Source: Chitinophagales bacterium (GTDB lineage Bacteria > Bacteroidota > Bacteroidia > Chitinophagales > CAIODY01). Taken from it: a stretch of DNA of 9,818 nucleotides. The stretch is from assembly GCA_023251415.1 (NCBI GenBank), contig JAHEYX010000093.1, positions 1 through 9,818 on the forward strand, read 5' to 3'. Under the pieces are notes generated by a model. That model saw only the letters and a list, made by a program, of their open reading frames with translations. It searched no databases and was not told the origin of the DNA. Position numbers and translations under genes: made by a program. Of this stretch, positions 1 to 5,416 are shown one piece after another (within the stretch, counting starts at the first letter, position 1; each line of letters opens with the position of its first letter).

Positions 1-103
1 AGTTCACAGCGATCATCAAGATTGTTGTTAACAAGGCACCGACAACCATCAATATCCAAGGGTTTGATGCGTGTCCGGATTTTTTTGGAGTAGCTCCTTC
101 CAT
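1..103 (-). CDS. Small single-pass membrane protein, cut by the left edge
   Basis: A reading frame starts at ATG 103-101 and remains open to the left edge, giving 34 visible residues that begin MEGATPKKSGHASNPW. A polar, lysine-containing head of about 15 residues is followed by a strongly hydrophobic stretch (ILMVVGALLTTILMIAV) that should span the membrane. It is not a typical signal peptide, because the head is long and no cleavage site is visible. The gene lies beyond the terminator at 243-266, so it probably has its own promoter in the A/T-rich 104-240 interval, though I found no convincing -7 box there. No family is recognisable. Next to a putative packaging ATPase, a virion membrane protein would fit, but this is inference from context only. 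Confidence 0.55.
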   Translation of the reverse strand, partial: MEGATPKKSGHASNPWILMVVGALLTTILMIAVN

Positions 104-242
104 AACGGTTTAATTTTGTTTTTAAGAATTAGACCACAAAGATTTAGTGAGCAGCTAATGACAGTGCTGTTATATCGCACGCATTAAGAAACATTCGTAC
201 ACATTGATAAAAATTAAGAATAAATAAAACTCTTATAAAAGA

Positions 243-266
243 AAAAAGCCACAAAAGCGGCTTTTA
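243..266 (-). terminator. Intrinsic terminator of the left operon
   Basis: AAAAGCC (244-250) and GGCTTTT (259-265) form a perfect 7-bp stem with an 8-base loop. Read on the minus strand, the 3' arm continues into U's (GGCUUUUUUC), as in a rho-independent terminator. It lies just after the stop codon of the 57-residue helix-turn-helix gene (position 270), so it should end the leftward operon. The A-tract on the other arm means it may also work in the opposite direction. Confidence 0.75.
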
Positions 267-269
267 ATT

Positions 270-443
270 TCATTCAGGAGCTCCAACATGCTCATATATT
301 TTTCGAACCTGGAGCGGTGTGTATTTACCTCCAATGTATTGACCAAGTCCCTTGACTTTTTCCGTCCATATTTTTAAGGTGCGGTAACTAATTTTATACT
401 CATTACACAACTCCTTCTTTGATTTAGCGGTAATTTCACTCAT
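270..443 (-). CDS. 57-residue helix-turn-helix protein (MerR/excisionase-like)
   Basis: This short frame runs from ATG 443-441 to TGA 272-270. Its ATG overlaps the stop of the ATPase gene in an ATGA junction, which supports it as a real, translationally coupled gene. The product is basic. Its KSKKELCNEYKISYRTLKIW segment (residues 8-27) reads as a helix-turn-helix: an ELCNEY helix, a turn at KIS and a recognition helix YRTLKIW. A second half follows (KYTPLQVRKIYEHVG) of the kind seen in small MerR/excisionase-like DNA-binding proteins of Bacteroidota mobile elements. It is likely a DNA-binding regulator or accessory protein, and the GTAAAG array at 3246-3446 is a possible but unproven target. 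It is the last gene before the terminator at 243-266. Confidence 0.75.
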   Translation of the reverse strand: MSEITAKSKKELCNEYKISYRTLKIWTEKVKGLGQYIGGKYTPLQVRKIYEHVGAPE

Positions 444-997
444 AGTAAGATTGTTACAGGTTTAACATATTGTGCTTTATTAGCCTTTAATTTGAGGTAA
501 GGACCTATTAAATCATCGTAGAAATCAAGCCTTGATTTTTGGTTTTCAATAACCTCTTTTGTGCGAAAAAAAGTAACCGAATCTGCATAAGAAAACAAGT
601 CACTAGGTACTTTTGAAAATTTATGAAACATCAAAATCATATCGATGTTTTTTTGCTTTGTATCGAGAACTAATTTCTCTACATCCTTAGTCAAGACCTT
701 TTTAATATATTTTGTGGCATCTTCGTAAATAATTAAGGCATTAGAAGCCCTTTTGTTAAGCGCATCCATTATAGCCTCCGTATCACTTCCCCATAAATGA
801 AAAACACCTTTTTCCAGTTTATGAATATCATTAATGGTTATATCAGTTGCTATATCATTATAAGCCGGATGATCAAATGTATCAACTATTATAACAGTTT
901 CCTGACTTGTGGAAGGAAGTATTTTTTCTATAATGTAGGTTGTTTTACCTTCACCACGTGCAGCCACTAAAACATTGACATGATTGATTCTTGACAT
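440..997 (-). CDS. Small P-loop ATPase, HerA/FtsK or Zot-like packaging ATPase
   Basis: The 185-residue product has a clear Walker A (VAARGEGKTT, residues 11-20, with K18 and T19) after a short beta strand. A Walker B-like strand ends in acidic residues (ALIIYED, 87-93). A third strand and polar sensor segment follow (MILMFHKFSKVPSDLF, 120-135), then a YADSVTFFRT segment. This strand order and small size resemble the HerA/FtsK superfamily ATPases that package DNA in tailless membrane viruses (PRD1/PM2 type), and the related Zot proteins of filamentous phages. The usual Q after the third strand is H here. I chose ATG 997 over an upstream in-frame TTG at 1003. It lies 9 bases after the previous gene and overlaps the next by ATGA. 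There is no membrane segment, so it is likely cytosolic. A conjugation or partition ATPase is the main alternative. Confidence 0.6.
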   Translation of the reverse strand: MSRINHVNVLVAARGEGKTTYIIEKILPSTSQETVIIVDTFDHPAYNDIATDITINDIHKLEKGVFHLWGSDTEAIMDALNKRASNALIIYEDATKYIKKVLTKDVEKLVLDTKQKNIDMILMFHKFSKVPSDLFSYADSVTFFRTKEVIENQKSRLDFYDDLIGPYLKLKANKAQYVKPVTILL

Positions 998-1006
998 ACC
1001 CAAAAG

Positions 1007-1630
1007 CTATTTTGAAAATAATTTACCTATACTTTTAGCAGCAATAGGAATAGAGCGCGGAATCATCAATAAACCTAATGTAGTCCAGAATGTTGTAGTT
1101 GAACTTGCTTGATTTAACTTTTGTTCAAGCATTCGCGCCAATGGTTCCGCTAGTAATTCCTTTTCCTTCTCTGAAAATGGAACAACTTCTTTGGCATATT
1201 CATCGAATTCCTTAAATTCTTCCAGTAATTTTAGATCTGTTTCATTAAGAGTGACCTTTTCACCACCTTTTTTTTGACCGTTAAGAGCTGCATTTAATGC
1301 TCTCAAATTAGTACGCTCATCTTTTGTGAAGCAAATAAGATTATAAGAAATAGTCGAAACCGTTGCTTGAACACAATCAATTGCATTTACAAATGTTTCG
1401 GACATTTTTTTGAAATCTGTCACATTAGCTGCCATTGCAGCTGCATTAGCTTCATGCTCAGCTCCTTCCTGATCATCATGATCATCATCATCATCATCAG
1501 GATCTACATCTTCTATATCAGGGGTGAAAGCTTTTTTTTCTGTTTTGCCGTTCAGCAAAGCTGAAAGGTCCATGAAATCATCTTGCTTTTTTTCTTGAAC
1601 AGTACCGGTATTATTCGCTTGAGTTTCCAT
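1007..1630 (-). CDS. Acidic protein with hydrophobic C-terminal segment, unknown function
   Basis: The 207-residue product is not a family I recognise. Its N-terminal third is polar and includes an acidic run (DPDDDDDDHDDQEGAEHE, about residues 42-59), encoded by a trinucleotide repeat. The middle is helical and charged (about 110-170, rich in E, K and L). The last 30 residues contain a hydrophobic segment (FWTTLGLLMIPRSIPIAA) followed by a basic tail, KSIGKLFSK, which suggests C-terminal membrane anchoring with the tail in the cytoplasm. ATG 1630 was preferred to an in-frame TTG at 1663 that would lengthen the overlap with the preceding gene to about 50 bases. With ATG 1630 the overlap is 20 bases. 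It sits directly before the ATPase gene in the operon, so a virion or assembly membrane protein is possible, but this is context only. Confidence 0.65.
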   Translation of the reverse strand: METQANNTGTVQEKKQDDFMDLSALLNGKTEKKAFTPDIEDVDPDDDDDDHDDQEGAEHEANAAAMAANVTDFKKMSETFVNAIDCVQATVSTISYNLICFTKDERTNLRALNAALNGQKKGGEKVTLNETDLKLLEEFKEFDEYAKEVVPFSEKEKELLAEPLARMLEQKLNQASSTTTFWTTLGLLMIPRSIPIAAKSIGKLFSK

Positions 1631-1934
1631 TTGGTAATAAAGTTTTATTATTAGCTGATTCAACTAATTTATATTTCTCGAAAACTGGAACTACTTTAGT
1701 TCCAATTGAAAATAAATCGGACATGTCTCCAGTAATCATCTTTGATGATAATTTTGCTATCGTGGCTGATGGTGAACCACCGAATAGGCCCTTAAGTATT
1801 CCAAGGCCATCCAACAGTGAATGCAAATCCGCTTCTAATTCATCACGTTCCTTTTTTAATTCAAGATTTTGAATAATTAACTCATCTAGTTCGTCCTTGA
1901 TTACAAGTACTTTTTCTTTTTCAATTTGTGACAT
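1611..1934 (-). CDS. Coiled-coil protein of 107 residues, unknown function
   Basis: The product begins with about 45 residues of heptad-like, charged helix (EKEKVLVIKDELDELIIQNL and on to the LEADLHSLL segment), which should form a coiled coil. A glycine-containing turn follows (GILKGLFGGSPSAT), then an amphipathic region without clear motifs. The start at ATG 1934 is favoured because AAAGGAAA lies just upstream and because it limits the overlap with the preceding membrane-protein gene to 14 bases. An earlier in-frame start at 2003 would overlap by more than 80 bases and add a cysteine-rich, unlikely leader. No family is recognised. In this operon it may be a structural or assembly partner of the neighbouring membrane proteins. 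Confidence 0.65.
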   Translation of the reverse strand: MSQIEKEKVLVIKDELDELIIQNLELKKERDELEADLHSLLDGLGILKGLFGGSPSATIAKLSSKMITGDMSDLFSIGTKVVPVFEKYKLVESANNKTLLPNGNSSE

Positions 1935-2130
1935 TTTCCTTTGGATTATTTGATTTATACAACAGGTAGCATAAGAACAGTACTGCCAGCATAAGAGCTG
2001 CAATTATTATATTCTTAATAACTCCCGATTTCTTAGTTTTTTTGTAGTCTGCTATGAATGTTTCTACCTCACTGGCAGGCAATAGAATTAGGTTATACTT
2101 CCTTAAAAAATAGGTAATAATTTTTTTCAT
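1921..2130 (-). CDS. 69-residue single-pass membrane protein
   Basis: The N-terminal 38 residues are basic and polar (MKKIITYFLRKYN and on to ADYKKTKKSG). They are followed by one strong membrane segment, IIIAALMLAVLFLCYLLY (about residues 41-58), and a short polar tail (KSNNPKENVTN). Under the positive-inside rule the N-terminus should be cytoplasmic. The start codon overlaps the previous gene's stop (ATGA at 2130-2127), and the 3' end overlaps the next gene by 14 bases, so it is firmly embedded in the operon. I recognise no family. Small one-helix proteins encoded beside a packaging-type ATPase are common in membrane-containing and filamentous phages, which is the reason to suspect a virion membrane component. 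Confidence 0.7.
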   Translation of the reverse strand: MKKIITYFLRKYNLILLPASEVETFIADYKKTKKSGVIKNIIIAALMLAVLFLCYLLYKSNNPKENVTN

Positions 2131-2462
2131 ATACTATAGGATTTTGCTCGATCATTCATACTATCTACAATATCTATTACAACCGATTGTGATTCCTTAT
2201 GTAGCTGAATCATTTCATCTACATACTGCCTTACTGCCTCTTCACCATTCCGTTTGAATAATTCTTTCATGCGCCTGTTATGGTTCACTTTATTAACGCT
2301 TTCAAAATGGTAGAATCTATTAGGCTCTATCTTGCAACCTTCTAACTCAGTTACACCTTTGCTTAGTAACCAAGATCCAGGCACCTTCCGATTAACAGGA
2401 TAAACTGTTTCCGGAATCATAGCAGCGTAACCCCTTATTTGTTTTAGAATTTGCTTGTTCAT
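2127..2462 (-). CDS. 111-residue soluble protein, unknown function
   Basis: No known family is recognised. The first half is mixed and contains short conserved-looking stretches (YPVNRKVPGSWLLSKG, residues 21-36, and IEPNRFYHFES, 46-56). The second half appears helical and basic (NHNRRMKELFKRNGEEAVRQ, then an amphipathic helix to about residue 90). There is no signal peptide or membrane segment. Both ends use ATGA overlaps: its ATG overlaps the stop of the 204-residue coiled-coil gene, and its own stop overlaps the start of the membrane-protein gene. It therefore must be co-translated with them. The basic helices could bind nucleic acid or phospholipid heads, but nothing in the sequence decides this. 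Confidence 0.65.
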   Translation of the reverse strand: MNKQILKQIRGYAAMIPETVYPVNRKVPGSWLLSKGVTELEGCKIEPNRFYHFESVNKVNHNRRMKELFKRNGEEAVRQYVDEMIQLHKESQSVVIDIVDSMNDRAKSYSI

Positions 2463-3073
2463 TTTTTAACTGGATAAGAGAACCACTGTAATTGTTGTTC
2501 GATAACAAGCTTCAAACAACCATGTACAACATCATCTATTTTGGTATATTTCTTTCCAGCTTGATTCGAACTATTGTATTCATCGAGTGTTGCTTCTAAA
2601 ACTTCTTTTTGTGCCGCTGTAAACAAGACAGAAGAAGAAAGTTTCGATGTTGTTTCTACCTTAGTATCTTCAAGGTTTGAAACTAGTTTTTGGTATTCTT
2701 CATTTAATGCAGTATACAGCGAAAGCTGCTCATCATGCTTTTCTGTCATTGAAACAAGACCTTGGTATAAATTCAATTTTTCAGCTGATAATGAAGTTAT
2801 TAAAGCGTTAGATTCTTCTAACTTCTGTAATGTAGACTGGTATTGTGTTTGACTTTCTTCCAATTGACTTTTCAAACTTTCTACCAAATCAGTTTCGCCG
2901 GTGTTGCTTGATTGATTTACAAGTTCTTTACAAACTGAAACAAAAAATTGACTGAGGTTTGAGAATTTCAAACCGTTGTTAGAAAGATAGCTGAAAGCTT
3001 TTTGAATAACCTCGAAATCTTCGAGGTTGAAATAAGTGGCTGATTTTTGTTTGAGCCAATCCGGAAAATTCAT
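2459..3073 (-). CDS. 204-residue coiled-coil protein, first gene of left operon
   Basis: An N-terminal globular part of about 55 residues (NFPDWLKQKSATYFNLEDFE and on to SQFFVSVCKELV) is followed by a long coiled coil from about residue 62 to 143. The coil is rich in L, E, Q and S, with heptad spacing in LVESLKSQLEESQTQYQSTL and what follows. A C-terminal helical domain ends in a basic tail (FSYPVKK). There is no signal peptide or membrane helix. The gene is the first of the leftward operon, about 35 bases downstream of the predicted start of the promoter at 3115-3143, and it overlaps the next gene by ATGA. The family is unknown. A spike, scaffold or DNA-bridging role are all compatible with a long coil, and I do not choose between them. 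Confidence 0.7.
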   Translation of the reverse strand: MNFPDWLKQKSATYFNLEDFEVIQKAFSYLSNNGLKFSNLSQFFVSVCKELVNQSSNTGETDLVESLKSQLEESQTQYQSTLQKLEESNALITSLSAEKLNLYQGLVSMTEKHDEQLSLYTALNEEYQKLVSNLEDTKVETTSKLSSSVLFTAAQKEVLEATLDEYNSSNQAGKKYTKIDDVVHGCLKLVIEQQLQWFSYPVKK

Positions 3074-3114
3074 ACTTTAAAGAATGAAGTTATTAAATCC
3101 CGCCCGGATTGAAA

Positions 3115-3143
3115 CAAAAATAGAAACTAAAATTGGAATCAAA
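3115..3143 (-). promoter_or_regulatory. Bacteroidota-type promoter of the left operon
   Basis: On the minus strand TTTG (3143-3140) is followed after 17 bases by TATTTTTG (3122-3115). This fits the Bacteroidota housekeeping promoter (-33 TTTG, -7 TAnnTTTG, usual spacing 17-23). Transcription should start near 3108, about 35 bases before the ATG at 3073. It is the only full match I found beside a gene start in the window, and it marks the non-coding region as the control region of the left operon. Confidence 0.7.
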
Positions 3144-3245
3144 AAATTTACTTCAAAAAAAATTAGATCTGTTATAGAAATTTCAATCTATTACAGAAAA
3201 CCTCTTCTGAAAAAGTGCTGTTTTTGGGAAAAAGGTCGAAAATCG

Positions 3246-3446
3246 CTTTACCGCTTTACCAAATAGCTTAAATTCAGTACTGTAGCGAATTACAGCGGTA
3301 AAGCTTGCCAATTTTAGCGCTTTACTTCACTTTACAACTTTACAAAAAGTAAAGCGGTAAAGTTTCGGTAAAGTAACGCTTTACCGTTTTTTACTCTTGT
3401 AACCCTTATTATTACTATACTTTCTTTTAAAAGTAAAGTGGTAAAG
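3246..3446. repeat. Twelve GTAAAG/CTTTAC boxes in mirror order (iteron-like array)
   Basis: CTTTAC occurs at 3246, 3254, 3320, 3330, 3338 and 3379. Its complement GTAAAG occurs at 3298, 3349, 3357, 3368, 3433 and 3441. Eight of the boxes form four 8-bp-spaced pairs. In the GTAAAG orientation three pairs read GTAAAG(C/T)GGTAAAG and the fourth reads GTAAAGTTGTAAAG. The four pairs are placed exactly symmetrically about position 3346, where two of them form a hairpin with an AAAAA loop. A separate inverted repeat CTGTA/TACAG lies at 3280-3295. Arrays like this usually bind a replication initiator or a regulator. The strand is undefined because of the symmetry. Confidence 0.8.
3366..3393 (+). terminator. 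Hairpin with T-tract inside the box array
   Basis: CGGTAAAG (3366-3373) and CTTTACCG (3379-3386) form an 8-bp stem with the loop TAACG, followed on the plus strand by TTTTTT (3387-3392). It looks like a rightward intrinsic terminator. Since it is built from two of the repeat boxes and no plus-strand gene precedes it, the resemblance may be incidental, and it could instead be an operator or origin hairpin. Confidence 0.35.
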
Positions 3447-3509
3447 TAAAAATTAGCGTTTTCGCCAAAATGGCATAAATCCAAAAATCAAAATTATTAT
3501 CACTTTAAA

Positions 3510-3532
3510 GGGGGCGCGGTGGGGTTTTGCCC
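3510..3532. other. G-rich patch in AT-rich non-coding DNA
   Basis: GGGGGCGCGGTGGGG (3510-3524), followed by TTTTGCCC, stands out sharply from the AT-rich sequence around it. Two tracts of four to five G with shorter runs between could support an unusual structure on the plus strand. GGGG plus the trailing GCCC could alternatively form a short hairpin. It lies between the box array and the 17-bp inverted repeat. I can assign no function. Confidence 0.35.
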
Positions 3533-3552
3533 GTTTAGAATACATAAAAGGT

Positions 3553-3641
3553 GAATTTAAAGCCTTGTAGTCCTACTTATAAATAGTACAAAACAGTAAA
3601 GCCCTGTACACTTAATTAAAGGTTTACAAGGCTTTAAATTC
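3553..3641. repeat. Perfect 17-bp inverted repeat with a third internal copy
   Basis: GAATTTAAAGCCTTGTA (3553-3569) and TACAAGGCTTTAAATTC (3625-3641) are exact reverse complements, separated by 55 bases. Between them AAAGCCCTGTA (3598-3608) repeats the core of the left arm with one change. The right arm ends 10 bases from the radC stop codon. No U-tract follows on either strand, so it is not a standard terminator. A recombination or resolution site, an origin element and a long-loop mRNA hairpin protecting the radC 3' end are all possible. Confidence 0.75.
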
Positions 3642-3651
3642 TGTAAATGGC

Positions 3652-4170
3652 CTATCGGCCTATGTAGCCTTCGTCGGCAAATGAAAAGAAATGTTTATCA
3701 CTGGAGATAATTACGTGATCATAAAGGGTAATACCAAGTATTTTAGCGGCTTTCTCTATCTGGCCGGTTATTGTTAAATCTTCATTTGAAGGCTGGGTAT
3801 TTCCTGATGGGTGGTTATGGCTTAAGATAACACCACTGGCACCTGCAAGTAACAGGGTAGCAAATATTATTTTTATGTCAACAACGGTACCGGATATTCC
3901 TCCTGAGCTGACATGATAAACTCCGATAACCCGGTTAGACCGGTTTAATGCCAGGATTAGGAATAGTTCCCTTGTATCAAGCTGGTCATCGTAATGCGGT
4001 AACAGCAACTTAAACGCATCGGTGCTGCTTATGATTCTAGGCCATTGATCCTTTGGCACTTTAACTTTATAGGTAAGGTGCATTTCGGCAACTGAGTGGA
4101 GAGCTGGTAGAATTTCAAATTTTTTCGACATAGTTTTTTCTGCCTGATCATTAAGCTCTGCATCAGCCAT
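3652..4170 (-). CDS. radC: RadC/JAB-domain protein, short mobile-element form
   Basis: The 172-residue product carries the RadC JAB/MPN domain. Its metal-site signature HNHPSGNTQPSNED spans residues 118-131, with H118, H120 and D131 as expected zinc ligands. An upstream acidic residue in the RELFLILALN strand (E69) matches the JAMM glutamate. The C-terminal LYDHVIIS and FSFADEGY segments are typical of the family. It lacks the N-terminal helix-hairpin-helix region of full-length chromosomal RadC, as do many Bacteroidota mobile-element copies. The function of such proteins is unsettled, though a DNA-processing or peptidase-like activity is usually proposed. ATG 4170 was chosen over an in-frame TTG at 4173, and ATG 4128+3 (MSKK) is also possible. 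The start lies only about 13 bases past the T-tract of the hairpin at 4182-4319, so expression probably depends on readthrough. Confidence 0.88.
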   Translation of the reverse strand: MADAELNDQAEKTMSKKFEILPALHSVAEMHLTYKVKVPKDQWPRIISSTDAFKLLLPHYDDQLDTRELFLILALNRSNRVIGVYHVSSGGISGTVVDIKIIFATLLLAGASGVILSHNHPSGNTQPSNEDLTITGQIEKAAKILGITLYDHVIISSDKHFFSFADEGYIGR

Positions 4171-4181
4171 CAATAATTTGC

Positions 4182-4319
4182 ATAAAAAAAACTACCCTTG
4201 CCGGGTCCTAATTTATCATAAGGACCAACGTCAAGGGCTGGAGTTTTTTTATCAAACCGGAGGCTTGTTATTGTGGATATTTGGGAAGCAATACTTTTGC
4301 GGAAAAAGACTATGCTAAA
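4182..4319 (-). ncRNA. Repeated structured intergenic element, copy A (terminator-like)
   Basis: On the minus strand the element begins 12 bases after the stop of the 128-residue gene with TTTAGCATAGT (4319-4309). It continues through CAAGCC and GGTTT blocks, an A7 run and CTCCAGCCCTTGAC (4243-4230). It then folds into an outer stem CCCTTG/CAAGGG (4237-4232 with 4200-4195) and an inner stem GGTCCT/AGGACC (4226-4221 with 4209-4204), and ends in U8 (4191-4184). This is a strong terminator-like structure, and the A7 and U8 runs can also pair. The same layout recurs at 7956-8100. It may be an operon-end terminator, an attenuator of radC or a small structured RNA. Confidence 0.7.
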
Positions 4320-4331
4320 AAATTTATAAAG

Positions 4332-4718
4332 CTAGTTGTGTTTTTTATAACAGGTGTGACACATGCCATCTGTTAAAGAGTTTGTATTGTGGTTGCAGTA
4401 TATACATTCCCTTTTTTCTTGATTGGCAATTTCATCATGGTATAATTCAGCATCAATATCGCTGTCCGGATGAAAGATTATCTCATTTTGTTGTTTAGCA
4501 AATGGATTATTATTTAATATAGACCAACTAGTTGATATTATATTAGCTAATGAAAATTCTCTAACTACCCATTTGTAGTTTACAATACCATTAACTAGTT
4601 CATACTCGAAAAACTCACCATTACCCATATATTTCAAAAAACGATCGAATAATTTATAACTATCGTTTGTAATTAAAGCACCATTTTCGGCAGCTTGAAA
4701 AGCTTCTATTATATTCAT
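4332..4718 (-). CDS. 128-residue protein with C-terminal zinc ribbon
   Basis: The last 20 residues hold a Cys4 site, CIYCNHNTNSLTDGMCHTCY, probably a zinc ribbon. The N-terminal part (NIIEAFQAAENGALITND, residues 2-19), followed by a weakly hydrophobic region ending ANIISTSWSILN, recalls the layout of small phage proteins of the DUF2829 type: an EAL..L..GK start and a D.LA.DW.I end. DUF2829 includes Tad1 anti-Thoeris proteins. The match is by pattern only and weak. I chose ATG 4718, 16 bases after the Dam stop, rather than an upstream ATG at 4775 that would overlap dam by 41 bases. It is the last gene of the methylase module, directly before the repeated hairpin element. Confidence 0.65.
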   Translation of the reverse strand: MNIIEAFQAAENGALITNDSYKLFDRFLKYMGNGEFFEYELVNGIVNYKWVVREFSLANIISTSWSILNNNPFAKQQNEIIFHPDSDIDAELYHDEIANQEKRECIYCNHNTNSLTDGMCHTCYKKHN

Positions 4719-4734
4719 TGTATTGATGTTTTTG

Positions 4735-5412
4735 TTAAAGTTTTTTAATTCCATCAAGTAAAGCACTACGTTCAAGTGGGGGTAGTGCTTTGATTTTATT
4801 TACGAGACTTGTTATTTTTCGTTTAATTCGCTGCCGGTCCGTAAAATTGCGACCAACATAGTCGTATTGGTGTAGGACTTCCGGAACCGGATAGTTCATA
4901 TAAATAACTTCATAAACAACACCTGCTCTATCCGCTGTTTGAAATATCTCTTTCCTCCAATTATGTAGCATTTGATCATATAGATCATTTTGTCTAGTAG
5001 AGATCATAACCATGGCCGTAATAGATGTAATTTTCTTGAGCAGCTGCTCATGTTCATCATCATTGAGCATTTCGTTTTCATAATATGTCCTACCGGACCT
5101 TCTAGCTGATTTTGGATATGGTGGATCTAAATAGATAAAATCAGCTTCAGTAAATACAAATCCATCTATAAAGGATAATGCATCTGTTTTAATAATATTG
5201 GCTTTTTGGTTTAAATTTCTTCCGGAATGATAGTTGATTATTTTTTGATTAACATCCGTGAGCAAATTGAAATTACAGCCTTTTTTGGCATAGTAGAGGG
5301 CAGCACTACCGGCATACAGCTCGAAATATCGTTCATGTGGAGGTATATTATTAATTAACCAAGAGCAGATACCATTACCATTTTTAGATCCAGGATAGAT
5401 TAATTTTTCCAT
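4735..5412 (-). CDS. dam: D12-class DNA N6-adenine methyltransferase (Dam-like)
   Basis: The 225-residue product transfers a methyl group from S-adenosylmethionine to adenine N6 in DNA. It begins with YPGSKNGNG, the N-terminal motif of the D12 class. The SAM-binding motif I is FELYAGSAAL (residues 30-39) and the catalytic motif IV is DPPY (96-99). The KSARRSGRTYYENEM segment after DPPY fits the class. The length is somewhat below the roughly 270 residues of enterobacterial Dam, as is usual for phage copies. The target cannot be read from the sequence, so GATC is only a guess. The gene starts 4 bases after the Dcm stop and no restriction endonuclease is nearby, so it is an orphan methylase. 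Protection against host restriction or regulation of the element are the likely roles. Confidence 0.9.
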   Translation of the reverse strand: MEKLIYPGSKNGNGICSWLINNIPPHERYFELYAGSAALYYAKKGCNFNLLTDVNQKIINYHSGRNLNQKANIIKTDALSFIDGFVFTEADFIYLDPPYPKSARRSGRTYYENEMLNDDEHEQLLKKITSITAMVMISTRQNDLYDQMLHNWRKEIFQTADRAGVVYEVIYMNYPVPEVLHQYDYVGRNFTDRQRIKRKITSLVNKIKALPPLERSALLDGIKKL

Positions 5413-5416
5413 AATT

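Noticed and set aside
130..150. AATCTTTG (minus strand, 144-137) as a -7 box for the left-edge membrane protein
   Set aside because: One mismatch to TAnnTTTG and no TTTG at the right distance upstream, so it is too weak to annotate.
1367..1564. Plus-strand open frame with an isoleucine run
   Set aside because: The run is only the reverse reading of the ATC repeat inside the acidic-protein gene.
2574..2852. Plus-strand open frame opposite the coiled-coil gene
   Set aside because: Serine/cysteine-rich translation typical of the antisense of a coiled-coil gene; the minus-strand gene has operon junctions and a promoter.
3084..3266. Plus-strand open frame of 60 residues in the non-coding region
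   Set aside because: It is lysine- and isoleucine-rich because of A-rich DNA, overlaps the promoter of the left operon and the first repeat boxes, and has no recognisable motif.
3489..3496. TAATTTTG -7-like box on the minus strand
   Set aside because: It matches TAnnTTTG, but no TTTG lies 17-23 bases upstream and no gene starts within 400 bases downstream.
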